Assembly: GCF_030812255.1 (NCBI RefSeq)
Contig: NZ_JAUSSH010000013.1
Location: 1-64,000, forward strand
From: Paeniglutamicibacter psychrophenolicus
GTDB lineage: Bacteria > Actinomycetota > Actinomycetes > Actinomycetales > Micrococcaceae
Direction: 5' to 3'
DNA length: 64,000 bases
Shown: in pieces, positions 54,734-64,000 of the stretch
How positions within the stretch are numbered: the stretch's first letter is position 1
Layout: every line of letters begins with the position of its first letter
Made by a program: the position numbers and the translations under genes
The notes under the pieces: model-generated
What the model was told of the DNA's origin: nothing
The model's database searches: none
The model's input: only the letters and a program-made list of their open reading frames with translations

Positions 54734-56188
54734 CTAGAGAAGTCCCAATGGGTTTACGGCTGTACCGTTGACGATGGTCTCAAAGTGCATGTGGCAGCCG
54801 GTGGAGTTGCCCGTGGTGCCGACGTAGCCGATGAGCTGGCCCTGCTTGACGTTCTGGCCCACGCTGACAACCACGCGCTGCATGTGGTGGTAGTTTGTGG
54901 CCAGCGCCCTGCCCTTGACCACGCCATGGCTGATGGTGACCTTGTTTCCGGAGGTTCCACCCCAGCCAGCCATCCACACTTCTCCGTCGGCAGCGGCATG
55001 CACCGGAGAACCACACTGCCCGCCGAAGCCCCAGTCGACGCCGGCGTGCACGTAGCCGCCACGCCCCCCGTAGTCGATCGTTCCGGACGGAGTGGGTCGC
55101 CAGCCAAAGCCCGAGGTCTGTCGTCCACCGGATACGGGCTTGACCAGGCCCCACGAGCTACGTTCCTGGGGAACGGCTTGCGGCTTCGGAGCCACGTATT
55201 GGGGCTTGACGTAGGTGTCCTTCTTTTTCTGCCGCGCGGCTTCTTCCTTGGCCTTCTTGGCTCGCGCCGCTTCCTCGCGCTCCCACTTGGCCTTTGCCTC
55301 GGCGATGCGCTTGCGTTCGGCCTCCGCGGCCTTGCGCTTGCGTTCGGCTTCCTCACGGATCAGCCGTTCCTGCCGCTCCTTGATGTCAGCATTGACCTGT
55401 GCCTTTTCGACTTCTTCGGCGCGCAGTCTTTGCTGGATTCGCGGACGCTGGGCCAAGAGCTCGGCACTCAAGGCGTCGGTCTGGGTGATGATGCCGTCGA
55501 GCGACTGCTTCTTGGATTCCGCATCGTCTCGGGCTACTTGTTCACGCGCCAGCGCAGCGTCGGCGGCGGACTTGAGGTCGGTGATTTCGGCTTCAACCGC
55601 TGCCAACCGCAACTTGGCGTTTGCGTCGGTGGCGGACTGCTCGGAGAGGGCATCAAGCGCCGCGTTCTGCGAACGCATGGCTTGGTCGGCCAGGTCCATC
55701 CCTGCTGCCAAGTTGCCGTCGGACGTCGCGTTCAACAGCAAGGACAGGTCGGACGAGACCCCTCCACGCTTGTAGGCCTCAGTGGCGATCTGGCCAATGA
55801 TTTGCTTGGAGTCCTCCAGCTTCGCCTTGCCCTCGGCAATCTTCACGTTCAGCTGGTCGCGGGTTTCGCGGGCAGCCTGTACCCGACGGGCGAGGTCCGC
55901 CGCTTCGTCGGAAGCTCGGCGCACCCTGCCCTGGGCATCGGCCAAGGCTTGCTCGGCAGCGGGAAGCTGCGCCTGCAATCCACGGAGTTTTGCGTCGGTG
56001 GCCTTGATATCACCGTCAAGGACTTCAAGATCCTCGGAGAGATTGTCGATGTTCTGCTCTACCTGGGCCTTGCGGTCATCTAGCTCGTCGGCGTGGGCGC
56101 CTACGCCTCCTGAAACCAGGAGTGCGATGGAAAGCGCACCCACGGCCCCTGAACGCGCAATCCGGCACCATACTGCTTTGGCTAACAT
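54734..56188 (-). CDS. M23-family peptidase with coiled coil (FtsEX-linked hydrolase)
   Basis: A 484-residue exported protein. It has a signal peptide (about 1-33, cut after AHA), a long coiled coil (about 35-315, Glu/Lys/Ala-rich), a linker, and a C-terminal LytM/M23 domain (about 355-480) with the zinc ligands His381/Asp385 (HAGVD) and His468 (HMHFE). Proteins with this layout (EnvC, RipC) are turned on by FtsEX to split septal peptidoglycan. It follows ftsX by 52 bases, as in other actinobacteria, which supports that link. AAGGA lies six bases before the ATG. Confidence 0.92.
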   Translation of the reverse strand: MLAKAVWCRIARSGAVGALSIALLVSGGVGAHADELDDRKAQVEQNIDNLSEDLEVLDGDIKATDAKLRGLQAQLPAAEQALADAQGRVRRASDEAADLARRVQAARETRDQLNVKIAEGKAKLEDSKQIIGQIATEAYKRGGVSSDLSLLLNATSDGNLAAGMDLADQAMRSQNAALDALSEQSATDANAKLRLAAVEAEITDLKSAADAALAREQVARDDAESKKQSLDGIITQTDALSAELLAQRPRIQQRLRAEEVEKAQVNADIKERQERLIREEAERKRKAAEAERKRIAEAKAKWEREEAARAKKAKEEAARQKKKDTYVKPQYVAPKPQAVPQERSSWGLVKPVSGGRQTSGFGWRPTPSGTIDYGGRGGYVHAGVDWGFGGQCGSPVHAAADGEVWMAGWGGTSGNKVTISHGVVKGRALATNYHHMQRVVVSVGQNVKQGQLIGYVGTTGNSTGCHMHFETIVNGTAVNPLGLL

Positions 56189-56240
56189 AAATGTCCTTTG
56201 AGTCCTATGGGAATCGAGTCTGACATGAGGAAGCGACGCA

Positions 56241-57155
56241 CTAAACCTTCAAGTAGCGTCGCAAGGTTACCAACGACGATACACCAGCCAAAACCACACC
56301 CAGCAGGATCAGCCATGGCGCGACCATGAATACCTCGCCGGTGGAAATGAACGCCGTGTCCTTGTAGTCCAGGGCCAGCTTGTCGTCGATAAGGAATCTC
56401 ACGGCAGCCCACAAGACCCCGGAGGCCAACAGCGCACCAATCAGCGCGGAGATGACACCTTCCAGGACAAAGGGTAGTTGGAGTGAGGACTTCGAGGCAC
56501 CAACCAGGCGCATGATGCCGGTTTCTCGGCGACGCAAGTAGGCCGATAGGCGAATCGTCGTGCCCACGAGGAGCACGGCACACAGGATCATCACCCCGGC
56601 AATGCCGATGGCGACGAAGGAAGCGATATTGATGATGGAGAAGATCTTTTCCAGCAACTCCCGTTGATCTACCACGACGTCCACGCCATCCATCGACGAG
56701 AAGAGCTCCTTGATGATCTGGTATTTCTCCGGATCGACCAGCGAAACGCGGAACGACTCGGGTAGTTGGTCCGCCGTGACCGTTTCGCTCATCGAGGAGT
56801 TCTCGAACTGTTCGCGGAAGTGGGTGAGCGCCTGCTCCTTCGATTCGTACTCGAAGTTATCCACATATGGCTTGACGGCCGCCGAGCCCAGCATGGACTT
56901 GATTTCGCCGCGCTCGCCTTCCGTGACCGCGCCCTCGGCGCAGTTGGTACCTTCGTTGTGTTCACCGCAGAGGTAGATGGCCACCTGGACCTTGTCGTAC
57001 CAGTAGCCCTTCATCTGCGTGATCTGCATCTGCATTAGGGCGGCGGTGCCCACGAACGTCAACGAAATGAGTGTGACCAGGACGACGGATACGACCATGG
57101 AAAGGTTGCGGCGGAGGCCTGAGCCTACTTCGCCAAGAATGAATCCGAGTTTCAT
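56241..57155 (-). CDS. ftsX: Cell-division permease-like protein FtsX
   Basis: A 304-residue membrane protein with four helices: near 20-42, then after an extracellular loop (about 45-165) near 175-200, 225-245 and 272-298. The external loop has Cys63 and Cys71 ([12 protein letters not shown]), possibly a disulfide. FtsX relays ATP use by FtsE to peptidoglycan hydrolases outside. Its ATG overlaps the ftsE stop by four bases. Confidence 0.96.
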   Translation of the reverse strand: MKLGFILGEVGSGLRRNLSMVVSVVLVTLISLTFVGTAALMQMQITQMKGYWYDKVQVAIYLCGEHNEGTNCAEGAVTEGERGEIKSMLGSAAVKPYVDNFEYESKEQALTHFREQFENSSMSETVTADQLPESFRVSLVDPEKYQIIKELFSSMDGVDVVVDQRELLEKIFSIINIASFVAIGIAGVMILCAVLLVGTTIRLSAYLRRRETGIMRLVGASKSSLQLPFVLEGVISALIGALLASGVLWAAVRFLIDDKLALDYKDTAFISTGEVFMVAPWLILLGVVLAGVSSLVTLRRYLKV

Positions 57156-57979
57156 GGCATGTCGTCCTCAGTGTCGAACGGTGCAAAGGCCTGGTTACCT
57201 GTCGACGGTCTGTGCCATGTGCTGTGATCGGCCTGTCGCAATTCGCGTGTGCCGTCCTGGTTGATCACCGGGATCATCGAGGTGTATTCGCCGGCGATTT
57301 CATCGCGCATGATCTTGCCGAGCGAAAGCTCGACGACCCGGCGACGCATTGAGTTGACGATGCCGTCATCGTGCGTGGCCATGATCACCGTGGTGCCGTT
57401 TTGGTTGATCCGGTCCAGCACGTTCATGATCCCGACGCTCGTTGCTGGATCCAGGTTTCCCGTGGGCTCGTCGGCGAGCAGGATCTGTGGCTTGTTGGCA
57501 ATGGCGCGGGCAATGGCCACGCGCTGCTGTTCACCGCCGGAAAGTTCATCGGGCTGGCGCTTTTCCTTGCCTTCGAGGCCCACAAGTTTCAAGACCTCTG
57601 GCACGTGGTCGCGAATGGCGCTTCGGCTTTCCCCGACCACCTGCATCGCAAAGGCGACGTTCTCAAACACGTTTTTCTGCGGCAACAGGCGGAAGTCCTG
57701 GAACACGACGCCGATGCCTCGGCGCAGCTTGGGCACGCGCCACGAGGAGATACGTGCAACGTTCTGCCCGGCAACGTGCACCGAACCACCGGTTGCGACG
57801 ATTTCGCGAAGGATCAGGCGGAGGAATGTGGACTTGCCGGAACCGGAGGCCCCCACAAGAAACGCGAAGTCACCGCGGTCAATCTCAATGGTTACGTCGT
57901 CGAGGCCAGGGCGCGCATTCTCCGAGCCAAGGCGTGACTTTTGGTCATAGACCATCGTGACGTTTTCGAATCTAATCAT
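57152..57979 (-). CDS. ftsE: Cell-division ATP-binding protein FtsE
   Basis: A 275-residue ABC ATPase with Walker [10 protein letters not shown] (about 43-51), Q-loop [10 protein letters not shown], signature [14 protein letters not shown] and Walker [13 protein letters not shown]. The C-terminal extension of about 45 residues beyond the ATPase core ([18 protein letters not shown] onward) is longer than E. coli FtsE and typical of some actinobacteria. ATG 57979 is chosen; the upstream frame to 58162 has no start signal. The 291-base gap upstream (57980-58270) shows no gene and must hold the ftsEX promoter, since prfB is no longer next to it. Confidence 0.95.
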   Translation of the reverse strand: MIRFENVTMVYDQKSRLGSENARPGLDDVTIEIDRGDFAFLVGASGSGKSTFLRLILREIVATGGSVHVAGQNVARISSWRVPKLRRGIGVVFQDFRLLPQKNVFENVAFAMQVVGESRSAIRDHVPEVLKLVGLEGKEKRQPDELSGGEQQRVAIARAIANKPQILLADEPTGNLDPATSVGIMNVLDRINQNGTTVIMATHDDGIVNSMRRRVVELSLGKIMRDEIAGEYTSMIPVINQDGTRELRQADHSTWHRPSTGNQAFAPFDTEDDMP

Positions 57980-58270
57980 CGCAGCTCTGCCCGCGGGATC
58001 GCCGGCGCATGATCCAGGCACGGGACTTTGTTGAAGGAAGTTGCAAAGCCAGCCCTTGAACTCTATCCGTCCCGGCAGCACACATCCGGGACAAAAAGCG
58101 GGTGTGTCACGAAACTGTGAGTCCGATGGGCGCGCACTGCGTATCCGATCCGTGACGTTCAACCGCGGACAGCAGACTCACCACCGCACGTGCAAGTCTC
58201 CCGCTAAGGCAACGACGTGCCCGCTCACGGCGCAGGGATCGATGATCTCGTGAACGACCGGGAATCGGCG

Positions 58271-58903
58271 CTATCCCAGCAACAACGGCGCTTCCGTCGC
58301 GGACTGGACCTGCTCGGGGGTGACGCCGGGAGCGCATTCGATCAACCGAAGCCCTGCATCCGTGATGTCGATGACGGCGAGATCTGTGATGATGCGTTGC
58401 ACCACCGCGCGGCCGGTCAGCGGCAGGGAGCATTCGTTGACGATCTTCGCGCTGCCGTCCTTGGCCACATGCTCCATCAGGACAATCACGCGCTTGGCAC
58501 CGTGGACCAGGTCCATTGCTCCGCCTGGGCCCTTGACCATCTTGCCCGGAATCATCCAGTTGGCCAGGTCTCCGACGGCGGACACCTGCATGGCACCGAG
58601 GATTGCTGCATCGATCTTGCCGCCGCGGATCATCGCGAAGCTGGTGGCCGAATCGAAGTAGCTGGCGCCGGGAAGCACGGTCACGGTTTCCTTCCCGGCA
58701 TTGATCAGGTCGGGATCGACATCTGCCTCGGCGGGATACGGGCCAACGCCAAGAATCCCATTTTCCGATTGGAGCACCAACGTGCGGTCGGCCGGAACAT
58801 AGTTCGGCACGAGCGTGGGCAAGCCGATCCCCAGGTTCACGTATGCACCGTCCGGCAGTTCAAGCGCGGCGCGTGCCGCCATTTCATTGCGTGACCAAGA
58901 CAT
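58271..58903 (-). CDS. scoB: 3-oxoacid CoA-transferase subunit B
   Basis: A 210-residue beta subunit of a succinyl-CoA:3-ketoacid (or 3-oxoadipate) CoA-transferase. The catalytic glutamate is Glu47 in SENGILG, and [10 protein letters not shown] and [15 protein letters not shown] are family motifs. It activates acetoacetate or 3-oxoadipate with CoA; which one cannot be told from the sequence. GGAGG lies eight bases before the ATG. It follows subunit A by three bases. Confidence 0.93.
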   Translation of the reverse strand: MSWSRNEMAARAALELPDGAYVNLGIGLPTLVPNYVPADRTLVLQSENGILGVGPYPAEADVDPDLINAGKETVTVLPGASYFDSATSFAMIRGGKIDAAILGAMQVSAVGDLANWMIPGKMVKGPGGAMDLVHGAKRVIVLMEHVAKDGSAKIVNECSLPLTGRAVVQRIITDLAVIDITDAGLRLIECAPGVTPEQVQSATEAPLLLG

Positions 58904-58906
58904 TGC

Positions 58907-59713
58907 CTAGGCCTCCTTCGTCAGCGGCCGGTCGCCCGATGCAGCGCCTGCTGCCTGCACGGTGCGCTTTTCAATTGGCTTTTCGATGTCGGTTCCGACT
59001 TCGACCACGCGGTGGACAAAGACCCCGGGCAGATGGATTGCATCGGGATCGAGTTCGCCAGGCTCGACCAGGTGCTCCACCTCGGCAATGCAGATCTTCC
59101 CTGCCATCGCCGCTACGGGCGAAAATTGCCGGGCGGCCTTGTTGAACACGAGGTTGCCATGACGGTCCCCGTAGGCCGCATGCACCAGCGCATAGTCGGT
59201 GACGATGGATTCTTCAAGGACAAAAGTCTTGGTTTCCCCGCCCGGCGCAAAGTCACGCTGGTCCTTGGGTTTGGAAGCCTGGACGATTTCTCCGTCTGGC
59301 CCGTATCGCTGGGGCAGCCCGCCCTCGGCCACCTGTGTGCCGACGCCGGTGCGTGTGTAGAAGGCCGCAATTCCGGCTCCGCCCGCGCGTAGTTTCTCGG
59401 CGAGCGTTCCCTGCGGGGTCAGCTCGAGCTCCAGTTCGCCTTTGAGGTAGCGGCGCGCAAATTCCTTGTTCTCCCCGACGTAGGAGGACGTCATCTTCGA
59501 AATCCGGCCGGCACCCAGCAAAATCCCCAGACCTTGCTCGTCGGTTCCGCAATTGTTCGAGACGATCTTGAGGTCGCCCACCCCGCTTTCCAATACCGCG
59601 CGGATCAGTGCGTTGGGATTTCCCGAGAGTCCAAATCCGCCCACCGCGATGGACGCAGATTCGGGGATGTCCGCCACTGCGGCGCCGGCAGATTCGTAGG
59701 TCTTGTCTAACAT
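58907..59713 (-). CDS. scoA: 3-oxoacid CoA-transferase subunit A
   Basis: A 268-residue alpha subunit, with the glycine-rich CoA site GGFGLSGNPNALI near residue 24 and SSYVGENKEFARRYLKGELE near 76 (shown to the limit). It forms the enzyme with the B subunit. AGGAG lies seven bases before the ATG. The pair lies between prfB and ftsE, which adjoin each other in many actinobacteria, so the pair looks inserted here. The gap upstream (59714-59957) shows no gene and should hold the promoter. Confidence 0.93.
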   Translation of the reverse strand: MLDKTYESAGAAVADIPESASIAVGGFGLSGNPNALIRAVLESGVGDLKIVSNNCGTDEQGLGILLGAGRISKMTSSYVGENKEFARRYLKGELELELTPQGTLAEKLRAGGAGIAAFYTRTGVGTQVAEGGLPQRYGPDGEIVQASKPKDQRDFAPGGETKTFVLEESIVTDYALVHAAYGDRHGNLVFNKAARQFSPVAAMAGKICIAEVEHLVEPGELDPDAIHLPGVFVHRVVEVGTDIEKPIEKRTVQAAGAASGDRPLTKEA

Positions 59714-59957
59714 TCCTGCACTCCTGGGATTGCGGATGGACGATACCCGGAGACCACATACCGGTTGGCGCGAAGCACGCGTGCTTGGATGCTTGGCATC
59801 GCATGACCTGCGTGTGGTTCCTTAGCCACATCGTAGGACGTCCAAGCGGGAAATTCACCCATAGGCACCGAAGGGCCGTCGAACGGGCTGGCCGGCATCC
59901 CGAGATTGCGGCCGGGCCTTCGACCCGTGCGCCCATGTTCCTGCCTCCAGGCGGACA

Positions 59958-60011
59958 ACGACGGAGGTCCCACAGGCACATGGTGAAATGTGCCTGCGGG
60001 ACCTCCGTCGT
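59958..60011 (-). terminator. Long hairpin terminator after prfB
   Basis: A 24-base-pair stem with one mismatch (arms 59958-59981 and 59988-60011; ACGACGGAGGTCCC core) and a six-base loop, 12 bases past the prfB stop. It separates prfB from the CoA-transferase genes. Confidence 0.88.
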
Positions 60012-60023
60012 GTTGGTGAGTGT

Positions 60024-61139
60024 TTAGGCCTCCGGGCGGCGCTGCGCGGCGCGCCAGCGGATCCCGGCGTCGATGAAGTCGTCGATGTCGCCATCGAGCA
60101 CCGCAGAGGTGTTTCCAACCTCGTGTTCGGTGCGCAGGTCCTTGACCATTTGGTAGGGGTTGAGGACGTAGGAGCGCATCTGGTCGCCCCACGATGCCTT
60201 CACGTCGCCGGCCATCTGCTTCTTTTGTGCGTCCTGCTCGGCCTTTTTCACGAGCAATAGGCGCGACTGCAGGACGCGCAGCGCGGCCGCGCGGTTCTGG
60301 ATCTGCGACTTTTCGTTCTGCATCGACACCACGATGCCCGTGGGGATGTGGGTCATGCGCACCGCGGAGTCGGTGGTGTTCACGGACTGCCCACCGGGGC
60401 CCGAGGAACGGTAGACATCGACGCGGATCTCATTTTCCGGGATCTCGAGGGAGTCGTTTTGCTCGATCAGCGGGATGACCTCGACCGCGGCGAAGGATGT
60501 CTGGCGGCGGCCTTGGTTGTCGAAGGGCGAGATGCGCACCAGGCGGTGGGTTCCGGCCTCGACCGACAGTGTGCCGAATGCGTAGGGGGCGTTGACCTCG
60601 AAGGTCGCTGACTTCAGGCCGGCCTCTTCGGCGTATGAGGTGTCCATGACCCGGGTGGGGTGGCCGTGTTTTTCCGCCCAACGCAGGTACATGCGCATCA
60701 GCATCTCGGCAAAATCGGCTGCGTCCACCCCTCCGGCCCCGGCACGGATGGTGACGACGGCCTCGCGCGAATCAAATTCGCCGGAGAGCAGGGTCACCAC
60801 CTCCAGGTCGGCCAATGCCTTGCGCACCGACTTGAATTCGGTCTCGGCCTCCTGCAAGGTGTCGGCGTCGCCTTCCATTTCCGCGAGTTCGACGAGCACT
60901 TCCAGATCCTCGATGCGGTTGTGGATGACGGTCAGTCGCTCAAGCTCGGATTGGCGGTGCGAGAGCTTGGAGGTGACTACCTGCGCGGCGGCCGGGTTGT
61001 CCCAAAGATCGGGAACGCCGGCTTCCTCGGAGAGCATTGCAATGTCCGCACGGATGCGCGGCACATCGGAGACCTCTTCAATGGAGGCATAGGTGGAGCG
61101 CAGTGATTTGATTTCGGCAGAAAAGTCAGTTGAAGCCAT
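60024..61139 (-). CDS. prfB: Peptide chain release factor 2
   Basis: A 371-residue RF2 that ends translation at UGA and UAA. The stop-recognition tripeptide SPF is at 204-206 (RISPFDNQG) and the catalytic GGQ at 249-251 ([10 protein letters not shown]). The reading frame is continuous: there is no in-frame TGA near codon 26, so the programmed +1 frameshift used by many bacteria is absent. ATG 61139 is chosen; only a weak GGAAA lies upstream. Confidence 0.96.
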   Translation of the reverse strand: MASTDFSAEIKSLRSTYASIEEVSDVPRIRADIAMLSEEAGVPDLWDNPAAAQVVTSKLSHRQSELERLTVIHNRIEDLEVLVELAEMEGDADTLQEAETEFKSVRKALADLEVVTLLSGEFDSREAVVTIRAGAGGVDAADFAEMLMRMYLRWAEKHGHPTRVMDTSYAEEAGLKSATFEVNAPYAFGTLSVEAGTHRLVRISPFDNQGRRQTSFAAVEVIPLIEQNDSLEIPENEIRVDVYRSSGPGGQSVNTTDSAVRMTHIPTGIVVSMQNEKSQIQNRAAALRVLQSRLLLVKKAEQDAQKKQMAGDVKASWGDQMRSYVLNPYQMVKDLRTEHEVGNTSAVLDGDIDDFIDAGIRWRAAQRRPEA

Positions 61140-61330
61140 GGTAGTTTCCAGCCTACGACATTTGCGGGGCCAGGCATTGCGCCGACCGGTGATTGTGCCC
61201 AATGCGTCCGGGCACGATGGGGCTGTGCTGCGGTTCGGATCCGGCCGGCAAGGTGTTCCCGGCGAGCGCAGTGGCCGAGGGCCAACCGGCGAGCGCAGTA
61301 CCCATCGTCCCGTGCACGTGGGGCGGGGAT

Positions 61331-61864
61331 TCAGCGTGAAAGCAGCGTCCGCGCATAGGCGTCCACCCGGATATTCACGCCGCCCGGGACCACCCAGCCG
61401 ATGATCGGCGGGTGCACGACCGCACCGAGCCGCACATGTGCGGTGACTGCGTCCGGTTCCACCCCGGCGGCAACGATGTGCAGGTTGGAAAAGCCCGCCC
61501 CGGCGTTGACGTCGCCGAGGTATTTTTCCGCAGCGTGCCGGACCTCGGATGGCTGCAGGCGGAGCGTGGCAATGTCCTCACCGCCGGCGGTGAGCTCGAA
61601 GTTGTCGGCCGCCGCCGCGACCGCGCCGTCGGCCACCGACAGCAGCTTGTGCGCCTGGACGTTGACCGCCGTGGCGGCGAGCACGACGCTGATGGCCAGC
61701 AGGGCGATCGCTACCATTCCGATGATCAGCACCATGGATTGGCCCGCTTCGCGCCCCGGTGGAAGCAGGGTTCGCAACGCGCTCCGGTGGCCCCCGGAGC
61801 CCGGCCGGGGTGCGGGAGTGTCCCCCGGGCGGGGCTTCGCGCGTATTCCCGTGCGGCTACCCAT
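61331..61864 (-). CDS. TadG/TadE-like pilus assembly protein
   Basis: A 177-residue protein. A basic N-terminus is followed by the pseudopilin-like stretch [19 protein letters not shown] (hydrophobic about 43-68), and then an exported domain of about 105 residues ([39 protein letters not shown]). It resembles TadG/Rv3660c-type helicase-secretory neighbour proteins of actinobacterial tad loci. The ATG overlaps the stop of the previous gene by eight bases, so it is the last of a coupled run. Confidence 0.75.
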   Translation of the reverse strand: MGSRTGIRAKPRPGDTPAPRPGSGGHRSALRTLLPPGREAGQSMVLIIGMVAIALLAISVVLAATAVNVQAHKLLSVADGAVAAAADNFELTAGGEDIATLRLQPSEVRHAAEKYLGDVNAGAGFSNLHIVAAGVEPDAVTAHVRLGAVVHPPIIGWVVPGGVNIRVDAYARTLLSR

Positions 61865-62408
61865 ATCGATCAACCCGTTGGGTTGCGTCGGATTGGACGC
61901 TGCCGGTGCGCCAGCTCCAGCCCTCGGGGAGCAGCGGGAGGACCGTTTCAACGGACACGTGGACCGTCACGGTGCTTCCCGCACTCAGGCAGGCGCCCCG
62001 GCAGCTGTAGGTGAAATGTGTGCGGCCGGGCCCGATCTCCATGTTGGCCGCGGCGCGTTGCACGGCATCGGCCGCCCTTGCACGGCCCTGGCCTTCGGTT
62101 TGGGCGGTGACGAAGACCTTGGCGGCGTGGTCCGCCGCTCCCACTGCGGCGTAACTGGCCGCCTGGACGTGCGCGGCACCCACCACCAGGTAGACCAGCG
62201 GCACCAGCAGCAGCACCACCAGGAAGATGAATTCGATGATGGACGAGCCGTCCTGGGTGCCGCGGGACGCCCGACGACGTATGCTGGTTGCTGCGGGGTT
62301 CGCAGCGGTTGTGGCCCGGATCGCGGCGGCGGGACGGCATGCGTTACCCGGGCACCGGCGCCGGGAACCGGCCTCCCGGGGAGCGGCGTGGCCTCGTGCC
62401 CTATCCAT
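61857..62408 (-). CDS. TadE-like minor pilin
   Basis: A 183-residue protein with a long basic N-terminus (about 1-50) and then TQDGSSIIEFIFLVVLLLVPL, a TadE-type segment in which a glycine precedes the hydrophobic helix with Glu five positions later, as needed for prepilin peptidase. The exported remainder contains two cysteines (YSCRGACLS), possibly a disulfide. It overlaps both neighbours by eight bases. Confidence 0.78.
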   Translation of the reverse strand: MDRARGHAAPREAGSRRRCPGNACRPAAAIRATTAANPAATSIRRRASRGTQDGSSIIEFIFLVVLLLVPLVYLVVGAAHVQAASYAAVGAADHAAKVFVTAQTEGQGRARAADAVQRAAANMEIGPGRTHFTYSCRGACLSAGSTVTVHVSVETVLPLLPEGWSWRTGSVQSDATQRVDRYG

Positions 62409-62808
62409 ACCGCACCGACTCCCCCTGGACCACGAACTCGCCCATGAACGGGACCATGCCGAACAGCGGGATTCCTGCCCGCACGGTGATCCGCACGCCC
62501 GGTGTGCCGCCGATGTCGATGGGGGTGGCGTGCACGTTGGAAGCGAACCGGTCGCTGAGCGCCCCGCGGATCAGTTCCTGGGTGCGGCGCACCCCGTCGC
62601 CGGGCCCGCGGTCGGCCAGGGTTCCGTATCTGGCGCCGGCCGCCGCCGCATCCATGAGCGTGTTGCGCACATGCAGCGCAAAAGTCAGCTGCAGGATGCC
62701 CATGAAAACCGCAATCAGCAGCGCGGAGACCATCACGAATTCGGCGACCGCCGAACCCTGTTGGTTCTCCTGCGTGCCGTGCTTCCGGGATTCATGGGGC
62801 CGTGGCAT
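62401..62808 (-). CDS. TadE-family pseudopilin
   Basis: A 135-residue protein with the TadE signature QQGSAVAEFVMVSALLIAVFM (shown to 20: QGSAVAEFVMVSALLIAVFM): glycine, then Glu at +5 and a hydrophobic helix. The exported part includes LHVRNTLMDAAAAGARYGTLA, the usual TadE pattern. ATG 62808 lies 11 bases after the stop of the upstream pilin-like gene. Confidence 0.85.
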   Translation of the reverse strand: MPRPHESRKHGTQENQQGSAVAEFVMVSALLIAVFMGILQLTFALHVRNTLMDAAAAGARYGTLADRGPGDGVRRTQELIRGALSDRFASNVHATPIDIGGTPGVRITVRAGIPLFGMVPFMGEFVVQGESVRYG

Positions 62809-62818
62809 GCGCGCGTCG

Positions 62819-63052
62819 CTAGCCCATCCCCGCAACCCGGTCGATCGCCTGGTTGAACAGCTCTTCCAGGCGCGGGCCGGCGATGGCCAGGAGCGCCGCA
62901 ACGAGCAACGCGCTCATTAAAGTGATCATGACCCAACCCGGGACGTCCCCGCGTTCGTTGCGCTTGATGCTTCCGGCCAGGCCCATGGTGCGGGTCCCGA
63001 CCCACATTCCCATGCCGATGACCATCAACCCGATCCTGTCTGCGATCCTCAT
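62819..63052 (-). CDS. Small Flp-pilin-like membrane protein
   Basis: A 77-residue protein with a basic, N-terminal part and then ERGDVPGWVMITLMSALLVA, a hydrophobic helix preceded by a glycine, followed by a short tail LEELFNQAIDRV. Size and layout fit the major Flp pilin or a close relative, sitting as usual between tadC and tadE. AGAAGG lies about four bases before the ATG. Confidence 0.7.
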   Translation of the reverse strand: MRIADRIGLMVIGMGMWVGTRTMGLAGSIKRNERGDVPGWVMITLMSALLVAALLAIAGPRLEELFNQAIDRVAGMG

Positions 63053-63278
63053 GTTCCTTCTCCTTGCTGGATTGCCCCGCCGCCTTCACGGCCGCGGGAG
63101 CCTGGTGCTTCATGATGCGATGTCTTGCCCCGTGCCTTCGGTCCTTCCCCTCCCGGGGGCAGGTTGCCGACCCGAAGATGGCGGCGATGGCCATCAACGC
63201 CCGGGCAGCTTCGTCGGTGCCCCTGCCGGTGTGGCCTCGCCGCCTTCCGGTGGGCGGTTTGCGGTGTGATCCCTCCTG

Positions 63279-64000
63279 TCAGTAGTTCATGTCGATCAGC
63301 GCGAGCCCCGGGAACACCGCAAAAACGATGGTCAGCGGCAGCACGCCGAAAACTATGGGCACCATCATGCCGATTTCCTTTTTCCCCGCCGATTCCATCA
63401 GCTCGCGCTTGGCCGCGTCGCGCACGTCCTGGGCCTGGGCTCGCATCACCGCGGCGATCGGGGTCCCTCGCTCGGCCGCCACGGTGATCGCGTCGACGAA
63501 TCGGGTCATGGCCGTCAACTGGATCCGGTCCGACATCTCCGCCAGGGCCTCGGCCAGGGTTGCCCCGGCGCGGACGTGGGCCAGCGTCAGCGCGAATTCC
63601 TCGCTGAGCGCTCCCCTGGAGGTGCGGGCCACCCGTTCGATGGATCCCACGGTGCTCTCCCCCGCGGCCACCGCCAACGCCATGAGTTCGGCGATCGTGG
63701 GGAACTGGGCCAGGATCCGCCTGCTGCGCCGGGTGGTCTGCTCCCCCAGGTACCAGTCGCGCAGCAGGTAGCCCCCGACGGCGCAAAAGACCAGCACGAG
63801 GAACGCGAACATCGGGTTGAAGCGCCCGGCCACGAGGTTCGCGGCCAGCATCGCGGCACCGGCCAGGGTCAGCCCGGCGGACCACAGCAGCTGCTGGGCA
63901 CGGAAATCCAGCACGCTGATACCCAGCCCGGCCCGGGCCAGTCTCCGGGCCATGGCCTCGTTGCTGGGGTTCAGGCGCTGGGACAGCCTGGCCGCGTCGG
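63279..64000 (-). CDS. TadC-type inner-membrane protein, cut by window edge
   Basis: The C-terminal part of a type II/IV secretion F-domain protein of the tad system. The frame stays open to the window edge, so the true start is beyond 64000. The visible part has two N-terminal helices (AGLTLAGAAMLAANL, FAFLVLVFCAVGGYLL), the F-domain (about 95-190: LAQFPTIAELMALAVAAGES, VAERGTPIAAVMRAQAQD), and a last helix VFGVLPLTIVFAVFPGLAL. TadC helps drive pilin polymerisation at the membrane. The 226-base gap downstream (63053-63278) shows no gene. Confidence 0.85.
   Translation of the reverse strand, partial: DAARLSQRLNPSNEAMARRLARAGLGISVLDFRAQQLLWSAGLTLAGAAMLAANLVAGRFNPMFAFLVLVFCAVGGYLLRDWYLGEQTTRRSRRILAQFPTIAELMALAVAAGESTVGSIERVARTSRGALSEEFALTLAHVRAGATLAEALAEMSDRIQLTAMTRFVDAITVAAERGTPIAAVMRAQAQDVRDAAKRELMESAGKKEIGMMVPIVFGVLPLTIVFAVFPGLALIDMNY

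Noticed and set aside
61039-61139. Programmed frameshift in prfB
   Set aside because: The frame is continuous through codon 26 with no in-frame TGA or slippery CTT-TGA site.

Overview
The window is high-GC actinobacterial chromosome. The best fit is a Micrococcaceae (Arthrobacter/Paeniglutamicibacter-like) organism. The evidence is the GC-rich codon use, the gene order mtrA-mtrB-lpqB-comF-hpf-(glycosylase)-secA, the order prfB ... ftsE-ftsX-M23 peptidase-smpB-ssrA, a tmRNA tag ADSKRTDFALAA, a DUF222/HNH gene, and many leaderless genes with a TAGACT-like -10 six to eight bases before the start codon. The genus cannot be fixed from the sequence alone. No insertion sequence, CRISPR array, tRNA or rRNA was found; the only RNA gene seen is ssrA.

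Layout, 1-12 kb: a low-complexity poly-C/poly-G end; a carotenoid-cleavage oxygenase gene broken by one in-frame TGA, divergent from a TetR regulator with a clear palindromic operator between them; a gene-poor stretch; a PdtaS-type sensor kinase coupled to a large NAD-dependent glutamate dehydrogenase; and a coupled SAF-domain/MinD-like pair of the pilus-assembly type. 12-26 kb: small conserved membrane/LysM and Rv3235-like proteins, SecA, a YcaQ-type DNA glycosylase, the hibernation factor HPF, ComF, and the LpqB-MtrB-MtrA cell-envelope signalling operon. The spread pdtaS...Rv3235-like...secA-hpf-comF-lpqB-mtrBA mirrors the order of the Rv3220c-Rv3246c region of Mycobacterium tuberculosis.

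26-44 kb: chorismate mutase with a MetE-like protein; a complete peptide ABC importer operon (binding protein, two permeases, fused double ATPase) with a strong internal hairpin after the binding-protein gene; a decayed patch with a DHFR-family remnant and a truncated, frameshifted MFS gene; TPR, membrane and VOC genes; the cysteine desulfurase-MnmA pair for tRNA 2-thiouridine; a FolP2-like dihydropteroate synthase homologue overlapping a RibD-like reductase; a J-domain protein with a NERD-like C-terminus; TrmL; and an RskA-like protein.

44-64 kb: etfB-etfA-PIG-L deacetylase; an HtrA serine protease divergent from a TPM-domain/PspA membrane-stress pair; the HNH gene; ssrA and smpB; the division module ftsE-ftsX-M23 peptidase; a 3-oxoacid CoA-transferase pair lying between prfB and ftsE; prfB; and the 3' part of a tad (Flp pilus) operon, with TadC cut by the window edge.

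Most of the window is ordinary core chromosome. I found no convincing wholly new system. The items most worth a second look are the nonsense-interrupted oxygenase with its intact operator, the FolP2/RibD pair with an altered pABA-loop motif, the J-domain/NERD-like fusion, the shared leaderless promoter architecture (including a 19-codon leaderless ORF), the degenerate Walker A motif in the pilus-type ATPase, and the decayed DHFR/MFS patch.
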